This document shows positions 7,301 through 11,580 of a stretch of DNA of 11,580 nucleotides, in pieces. This DNA comes from RH-AL1 sp964247745 (GTDB lineage Bacteria > Pseudomonadota > Alphaproteobacteria > Rhizobiales > Beijerinckiaceae): contig CAXTVT010000094.1 of assembly GCA_964247745.1 (NCBI GenBank), positions 1 to 11,580 of the forward strand. Reading direction: 5' to 3'. Numbering within the stretch: position 1 is the first letter of the stretch; the number at the start of each line of letters is the position of its first letter. The notes below the pieces were generated by a model that did no database searches, was not told the origin of the DNA, and saw only the letters and a list, made by a program, of their open reading frames with translations. Both the position numbers and the translations under genes were made by a program.

Positions 7301-8124
7301 CAATTGCTGACGTTCGGCACGTTGAAGGTCTTCGTCCAAGCGCCGTTCTGCGAGTCTTTTACGTTGACCTTCACCTCACCCTTGGCCGCCGAGGGCAAGA
7401 GGTCGAAGGTGATGACAGGGTTCGATGCCAGAGAGATGTCGGTGTCGAGATCGAAGACCTTCTTGTCGTCGTAGGTCACATCCACCTTCTGGATATAGCG
7501 TGCCGGCGTGTACTCGCGCGTGACCTGGTTCATCTGCATGCCGTTGAAGTTCGGATGCTTGATCATCAGCGTCGCGTCGACCGGCTTGTTCGCCTGGACG
7601 TCGCCAGCGATCTTGAGGCGCATGTCGCCCATGCCCTGCATGGCTTCCTGGTCGCTGACGCCCATCGGCGCCGAGCAGCCGCCGGACGCCTTGACGAACT
7701 TGGTCGTCTCGACGAGCGAACCGTCCTTCATCACGGCCACGGCATGCATGTCGGTGTAGGTGTTCACGCGAACCCTGAGCTTGATCTCCTTGGGGTCGGC
7801 GTCGGGCCCAAACTGGAAATGCGCGGCGATCGGCGAGGGATTGTCGTCGATGACGAGATAGATTCCCTTCACGTCCTTCGGAACGGTGAGGTGGATCGTG
7901 ATCGGCACGAGAGCGGCATCCTCAGCGCGCGTCGGCGCGTCGAGCTTGATGACGGCATCGTCGACCTTGGCGGTCTTTCCGTCGAAGATCTGCTTTTCCA
8001 GCTCCTGCCAGCGCTGCTGGCGCTGCTGGTCGCTTTCGTCGACGCCGGCGAAGGCCGGCACCGCGGCGAGAACGAACGCGCTGGTGGCGAGCGCTGCGGC
8101 GGTGATCTTAAGGCTGGATGTCAT
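7300..8124 (-). CDS. Quinoprotein dehydrogenase-associated SoxYZ-like carrier
   Basis: This 274-aa exported protein fuses a SoxY-like and a SoxZ-like domain. A signal peptide covers about residues 1-26 (hydrophobic 7-24, AFA before GVDE). The SoxY-like part (about 45-155) ends in SGGCSAPMG, with C150 the only cysteine. The SoxZ-like part (about 165-270) has LMIKHPNFNGMQMNQ and PARYIQKVDVTYDDKKVF. True SoxY carries sulfur intermediates on the Cys of a C-terminal GGCGG arm; here the GGC lies at the domain junction. The ATG at 8124 has AGGAAAGG about 10 nt upstream and begins 20 nt after the metallohydrolase stop. The family is known next to PQQ dehydrogenases. What it carries is unknown; a covalently bound intermediate on C150 is inferred. 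Confidence 0.9.
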   Translation of the reverse strand: MTSSLKITAAALATSAFVLAAVPAFAGVDESDQQRQQRWQELEKQIFDGKTAKVDDAVIKLDAPTRAEDAALVPITIHLTVPKDVKGIYLVIDDNPSPIAAHFQFGPDADPKEIKLRVRVNTYTDMHAVAVMKDGSLVETTKFVKASGGCSAPMGVSDQEAMQGMGDMRLKIAGDVQANKPVDATLMIKHPNFNGMQMNQVTREYTPARYIQKVDVTYDDKKVFDLDTDISLASNPVITFDLLPSAAKGEVKVNVKDSQNGAWTKTFNVPNVSN

Positions 8125-8144
8125 AACGGCGGTGCCTTTCCTGG

Positions 8145-9101
8145 TCAGTCCCATTCGAGTTCGCTGTACGCCTCGGTGACGTTGCGCCCGTTGTAATCAT
8201 CGAACAACGCCCAATGGTCGCGTTCGGTTTGCCCGACGGTCTTGGCGGCCTGCGATATGTCCTCGCCGGACTTGATCGCCGCCTTCACGCCGTCGCGCAC
8301 CGTCGTGAGATACGTGCGCAACGGCCGAACCGCATCGGCGAACCTGACCTTGGTCGGTCCGTGCCCCGGCACGGCGTATTCGGCCTTCATCGCCTCGAGC
8401 TTGTCGAGCTCCTTGAGCCAACCGACGAGGCTGCCGTCGATCGACGGAATGCGGTTCACGAAGAGGAGATCGGCCGGCAGGAGGACGCCGCTGCTCTTGT
8501 CCAGCATCGAGAGATCGCAGTCGGTATGCGCCTTTCCGTGGGCGTGGAAGGCGACGACACGATCACCGAGGTCGATGGCATCCGTGTCGGCGACCGTGTG
8601 CGTCGGCTTGATCACCGGTCCGGTCTTGTCGGCGCCGAACAGGTCGGCCAATCGTTTGCGGTAGAATTCGCCGCGTGCGTCGAGGGCTGCGGGGAGACGC
8701 GCGTGCCCGATGAACATCGGTTTGTCGTCGGCGAACGCGCCGGCCCCGAAGGTGTGGTCGGGATGGACATGGCTGAGAACCACCCAGCGGATCGGCTTCG
8801 CAGTGCGTTTCACGATTTCGCCGCGCAGCCATTGTCCGTCAGCCAGACTGCCGCCCGTCTCCGTCACCAACACACCGTCGCGCCCGACGATAAATCCGGT
8901 GTTGCAGATCGCATCGAGGTTCCGCGCATCGGCATTGGCCAGAATTCCGCGGCGGATGAACATCCCGGGCGCCACCTCGTCGAGGGTGAAGCCTTCGGCA
9001 TGCGCGGACGGATCGAGGCAGCAGAGGCACAGCCCCCCAAAACCGGCGATGAGGGCCGTGCGGCGGCTTGGTCGGATATCGGCACCTTGCCCGAAAATCA
9101 T
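8145..9101 (-). CDS. Quinoprotein relay system metallo-beta-lactamase-fold hydrolase (Tat-exported)
   Basis: This 318-aa protein has a Tat-type signal (PSRRTALIAGFGGLCL at about residues 11-26, with R13-R14) and a metallo-beta-lactamase domain from about 38. The metal ligands are all present: SHVHPDH gives H111, H113, D115 and H116; AHTDCD gives H192; PADLL gives D211; PGHGP gives H247. Sequence and neighbours fit the quinoprotein relay system zinc metallohydrolase families, relatives of SoxH. The ATG at 9101 has GGAGG about 4 nt upstream, better than an in-frame ATG at 9146, which would add 15 residues before the Tat motif. It is the first gene of the cassette, 118 nt from the divergent TetR gene. 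Substrate unknown; thioester or persulfide-type chemistry on the SoxYZ-like carrier is a guess. Confidence 0.9.
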   Translation of the reverse strand: MIFGQGADIRPSRRTALIAGFGGLCLCCLDPSAHAEGFTLDEVAPGMFIRRGILANADARNLDAICNTGFIVGRDGVLVTETGGSLADGQWLRGEIVKRTAKPIRWVVLSHVHPDHTFGAGAFADDKPMFIGHARLPAALDARGEFYRKRLADLFGADKTGPVIKPTHTVADTDAIDLGDRVVAFHAHGKAHTDCDLSMLDKSSGVLLPADLLFVNRIPSIDGSLVGWLKELDKLEAMKAEYAVPGHGPTKVRFADAVRPLRTYLTTVRDGVKAAIKSGEDISQAAKTVGQTERDHWALFDDYNGRNVTEAYSELEWD

Positions 9102-9143
9102 CGCCCCTCCCGCGGGCAAATGTTCCTTGCCTCGACTGGCTCC

Positions 9144-9172
9144 CATCTAGTAGGTAGACGGCTCATCCGCAA
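9144..9172 (-). promoter_or_regulatory. Candidate cassette promoter with overlapping TetR operator
   Basis: On the minus strand, TTGCGG (9172-9167) and TAGATG (9149-9144) are 17 nt apart and precede the metallohydrolase ATG by 42 nt. The imperfect inverted repeat TCTA-N5-TAGA (9146-9158) overlaps the -10 hexamer, where a bound repressor would block RNA polymerase. It lies in the 118-nt divergent spacer next to the TetR gene, the usual position for its operator. The -10 is poor by consensus and the half-sites are short, so the call is tentative. Confidence 0.4.
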
Positions 9173-9182
9173 ACGCTTTCGA

Positions 9183-9197
9183 CCGTCCGAACGACGG
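9183..9197. repeat. Second inverted repeat in the TetR divergent spacer
   Basis: The arms CCGTC and GACGG (9183-9187 and 9193-9197) are separated by 5 nt, the same arm spacing as the TCTA/TAGA repeat at 9146-9158. It lies 22 nt before the TetR start codon and could be an autoregulatory operator. Short GC-rich repeats also occur by chance. Confidence 0.3.
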
Positions 9198-9219
9198 AGC
9201 GCTCACCGCGAGGCCGTCC

Positions 9220-9795
9220 ATGCGCGACACACGCGCCGAACTCCTGGCCGAAGCCGAGCTGCTCATCCGCAAGCGTGGCTACTCCGGCTTCAGCTATGCC
9301 GATCTCGCCCACGGCGTCGGGATCCGTAAGGCGAGCATCCACCACCATTTTCCCACCAAGAGCGATCTCGCAGCGGCGCTGCTCGCCTCGTTCGACGCAC
9401 GCTACGACGTGGCGATGGCGGATATCGTGAGCGCCTCGGAGGATGGGCTGAAACGGGTCCGCGCCTATGCGCAGCTCTATCTGGAGGGTGTGGAGAAGGG
9501 CCTGGGATGCCTCTGCGCCGCCTTCGCCGCCGAGCTGGAGACGTTGCCCGACGCCCTCAGGTCCGATCTCTCGCGCTTCTTCGCGAAGCATATCGGCTGG
9601 CTCGAGCGGGTCCTGAACGATGGTCTCGCCGACGGCACGATCCGCGCGGATATCGTGCCCTCGTCGCACGCACGGATGATCGTGGCAGCCCTCGAAGGCG
9701 CGCTGATGATGGAGCGGGTGCTCGACGGAGCCATCGGCTTCGCCGGCAGCCTCTCCACTCTCGAGGCTTCGTTGCGCCCATATCCAAGGATCTAG
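9220..9795 (+). CDS. TetR/AcrR-family transcriptional regulator
   Basis: This 191-aa protein is the only convincing plus-strand gene. The N-terminal DNA-binding domain (about residues 3-50) has the classic TetR helix-turn-helix: GYSGFSYADLAHGVGIRKAS, then IHHHFPTKSDL. The C-terminal ligand domain (about 60-190) contains GLGCLCAAFAAELETLP, with a close cysteine pair at C97 and C99. The ATG at 9220 has GAGG about 6 nt upstream. It is divergent from the metallohydrolase gene, so it is probably the local repressor of the cassette and of itself. The ligand is unknown; the C-x-C pair makes an electrophile or redox signal conceivable, but this is speculation. It converges on tsf with only 12 nt between stop codons. 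Confidence 0.92.
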   Translation: MRDTRAELLAEAELLIRKRGYSGFSYADLAHGVGIRKASIHHHFPTKSDLAAALLASFDARYDVAMADIVSASEDGLKRVRAYAQLYLEGVEKGLGCLCAAFAAELETLPDALRSDLSRFFAKHIGWLERVLNDGLADGTIRADIVPSSHARMIVAALEGALMMERVLDGAIGFAGSLSTLEASLRPYPRI

Positions 9796-9807
9796 CGGTT
9801 TCCCGCA

Positions 9808-10734
9808 TTAGCCCTTGGCGACGGCAGCGACCTCGGCGGCGAAGTCGCCCTCGTCCTTCTGGATTCCCTCGCCGAGCGCGAAGCGGACGTATCCCTTGAG
9901 CGTCACCGCGGCACCGATGCCGGCGGCTTCCTCGACGACCTTGCCGATCGTCTTGCCGGCATGATCGGCATGGATCGACACCTGATCGACCAGGCAGTTC
10001 TCCTTGAAGTAGCTCTTCAGGCCGGATTCGACGATCTTCTCGACGACATGGGGCGGCTTGCCGGCACCGTTCTTCTCGGCCAGCACGGCCTTCTCGCGAG
10101 CGATCGTCTCGGGGTCGATCGAGCTGGAGTCGAGCGCGACAGGGTTGATGGCGGCGATATGCTGGGCGATCTTCTTGCCCAGATCGCCGAGCGCCGCCGC
10201 GTCGCCGGTCGATGCCAAGGCCACCAGCACGCCGAGCTTGCCGAGACCGTCGGCCACCGCATTGTGCATGTACTGCGCGATGACGCCCTGCCCGACGTGC
10301 AGATGGGCAGCCCGACGGATCGTCATGTTCTCGCCGATCGTCGCGATGGCATTGTTCAGCGCCGCCTCGACGGTCCCTCCGGTCGGGTAGGAGGCGGCCT
10401 TGATGGCCTCGACGTCGTCGAGCTTCTGATGCAACACGACCTCGGTCACGGCGCGCACCAGCGCCTGGAATGCGTCGTTGCGCGCGACGAAGTCGGTCTC
10501 GGAATTGAGCTCGACGATGGCGCCTTCGTGGCCCTCGGTCTTGAACCCGATCAGGCCCTCGGCGGCGACGCGGCCGCTCTTCTTGGCGGCCTTCGACAGG
10601 CCCTTCTTGCGCAACCAGTCGACCGCACCCTCGATGTCGCCGCCGGTCTCGGTCAGCGCGTTCTTGCAATCCATCATGCCGGCTCCGGTCTTCTCGCGAA
10701 GATCCTTCACCATCGCCGCGGAAACAGTCGCCAT
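9808..10734 (-). CDS. tsf: Elongation factor Ts
   Basis: EF-Ts is the guanine-nucleotide exchange factor that recycles EF-Tu-GDP in the cytoplasm. The product is 308 aa, typical for alphaproteobacteria. The N-terminal UBA-like domain (about residues 3-45) includes VKDLREKTGAGMMDCKNAL, and the EF-Tu-contacting signature ETDFVARN is at 79-86. A coiled-coil insertion (about 180-225) precedes the end EVAAVAKG. The ATG at 10734 is chosen for the family N-terminus MATVSAAMVK and AAGGA about 10 nt upstream; a longer frame exists but is not conserved-looking. It follows rpsB in the usual order, after 175 nt. The pyrH and frr genes often found downstream are replaced here by a convergent TetR gene. 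Confidence 0.97.
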   Translation of the reverse strand: MATVSAAMVKDLREKTGAGMMDCKNALTETGGDIEGAVDWLRKKGLSKAAKKSGRVAAEGLIGFKTEGHEGAIVELNSETDFVARNDAFQALVRAVTEVVLHQKLDDVEAIKAASYPTGGTVEAALNNAIATIGENMTIRRAAHLHVGQGVIAQYMHNAVADGLGKLGVLVALASTGDAAALGDLGKKIAQHIAAINPVALDSSSIDPETIAREKAVLAEKNGAGKPPHVVEKIVESGLKSYFKENCLVDQVSIHADHAGKTIGKVVEEAAGIGAAVTLKGYVRFALGEGIQKDEGDFAAEVAAVAKG

Positions 10735-10866
10735 CGCAGTTCGTCCTTGTCGGTAAGCAGAGCCGGCCTCGCGCCGTCGCAATGCTGAAAGAGGTCAGCC
10801 GCTCCGCCACGCGGTGCGGACGAAACGAAAAGGTCGCCGCACGACGGCGGTCGACCGATCCGTGGA

Positions 10867-10911
10867 AGCCGAAGGCTCCGGGCGCCGAGCCGGGAGCGAT
10901 GCGCTTCGGCT
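10867..10911 (-). repeat. Compound stem-loop at the rpsB 3' end / rpsB-tsf spacer
   Basis: The outer stem AGCCGAAG/CTTCGGCT (10867-10874 with 10904-10911) encloses an inner stem (10875-10881 with 10890-10897, one bulged base). The outer arm overlaps the rpsB stop codon (10910-10912). No T-run follows, so it is not a clear intrinsic terminator. It may stabilise the rpsB 3' end or adjust the rpsB to tsf ratio. The rest of the 175-nt spacer shows nothing I can name. Confidence 0.55.
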
Positions 10912-11580
10912 ACGCCGCCAGCAATGTGCGAGCCTGGTTGATCCAGCCGTCGCGCTCGATGCGACCGCCGAGCTTCAGGTCGGCCTCGACCTTCGTGATG
11001 TCTTCCGGCGTCATCGCGGCGATCTGCCAATAGTGGAAGATGCCGCCGTCGTTGAGCTTCTTCACGATCTGGGGGCCGACGCCCTGGATTTTCGCGAAAT
11101 CGTCCGGCGCACCGCGCGGCGCGGACAGCAGCTCGAAGGTCTCGGCCGGAGCGTCAAGATTCTCTTCGACCTCGGGCTTGGCATCGCCGGCGACATCCGG
11201 CGTCTGCGGCGCCAGCGCGTCGGCGGCATGCAGCTCCGGCGCGGGTGCCGACTGCGGCAGCGCCTCGGCGGTGGGCTCCTCCATCTCGCCGAGGTCGGCG
11301 CCGGCCGAGCCTTGCGAGCGCTGGATGCCATCGAGCGCGGCGCGGGCCACGAGGTCGCAATACATGCTGATGGCGCGGCCGGCATCGTCGTTGGCCGGGA
11401 TCGGGAACGTGATGCCGTCGGGATCGGAATTGGTGTCGAGGATCGCCGCGACCGGGATGTTGAGGCGCGCCGCCTCCTTGATCGCCAGCTGCTCCTTATT
11501 GGTGTCGATGACGAAGATCAGGTCGGGCACGCCGCCCATGTCCTTGATGCCGCCGAGCGCCTTCTCGAGCTTCTCGCGCT
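10910..11580 (-). CDS. rpsB: 30S ribosomal protein S2 with C-terminal extension (5' end outside window)
   Basis: S2 is a late-assembling small-subunit protein on the back of the 30S, needed for S1 binding. The visible part is 222 codons plus stop, open to the window edge. It contains the conserved S2 core end: EKLEKALGGIKDMGGVPDL, then the IFVIDTNKEQLAIKEA segment, LNIPVAAILDTNSDPDGI and FPIPANDDA. Beyond the usual end (IQRS) there is an acidic Ala/Pro/Glu-rich linker and a folded-looking tail of about 70 residues with IQGVGPQIVKKLNDGGIFHY, which has the pattern of a helix-hairpin-helix. Such extended S2 proteins are familiar in Hyphomicrobiales. It precedes tsf in the standard pair. Confidence 0.97.
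   Translation of the reverse strand, partial: REKLEKALGGIKDMGGVPDLIFVIDTNKEQLAIKEAARLNIPVAAILDTNSDPDGITFPIPANDDAGRAISMYCDLVARAALDGIQRSQGSAGADLGEMEEPTAEALPQSAPAPELHAADALAPQTPDVAGDAKPEVEENLDAPAETFELLSAPRGAPDDFAKIQGVGPQIVKKLNDGGIFHYWQIAAMTPEDITKVEADLKLGGRIERDGWINQARTLLAA

Noticed and set aside
5847..9101. A genuine thiosulfate-oxidising Sox operon
   Set aside because: SoxAX cytochromes, SoxB and SoxCD are absent, SoxY and SoxZ are fused, and the protein details fit the quinoprotein-associated families better.

Overview
The window comes from a GC-rich alphaproteobacterium, most likely of the order Hyphomicrobiales (Rhizobiales). The evidence is the RpoB, NusG, L1, L10 and S2 protein sequences, the long C-terminal tail on ribosomal protein S2, and a set of periplasmic families normally found with PQQ (quinoprotein) dehydrogenases in methylotrophs and alcohol oxidisers. 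Nearly everything lies on the minus strand. The only convincing plus-strand gene is one TetR-family regulator.

Read in the direction of transcription (right to left), there are three blocks. (1) 11580-9808: the 3' part of rpsB (S2) and all of tsf (EF-Ts), with a compound stem-loop between them. (2) 9795-5847: a roughly 4 kb accessory cassette. A TetR regulator (plus strand) is divergent from a tight minus-strand gene set encoding a Tat-exported metallo-beta-lactamase-fold hydrolase, a SoxYZ-like carrier with one cysteine, a rhodanese-like protein with a C-x3-C-W motif and a periplasmic thioredoxin-like protein. After a 126 bp gap comes a small two-helix membrane protein. (3) 5784-1: the transcription/translation cluster secE-nusG-rplK-rplA-rplJ-rplL-rpoB, with rpoB running off the left edge.

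The essential cluster is punctuated by RNA structures. There is a very strong hairpin with a T-tract before secE, a rho-independent terminator after rplA, a 468-nt leader with competing stem-loops before rplJ (the place of L10 autoregulation), and tandem hairpins between rplL and rpoB, one followed by TTTT.

The cassette is the part worth attention. Its families (SoxYZ-like carrier, SoxH-like metallohydrolase, rhodanese, SoxS/SoxW-like thioredoxin) resemble a sulfur-carrier relay reduced to carrier and maintenance proteins, without SoxAX, SoxB or SoxCD and without a PQQ dehydrogenase in view. It sits between two housekeeping loci that are not usually adjacent, and the tuf and tRNA-Trp genes common upstream of secE are absent. 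A candidate TetR operator overlaps a candidate -10 element of the cassette. The biochemical role of this relay is, to my knowledge, unproven; the model here is inference.
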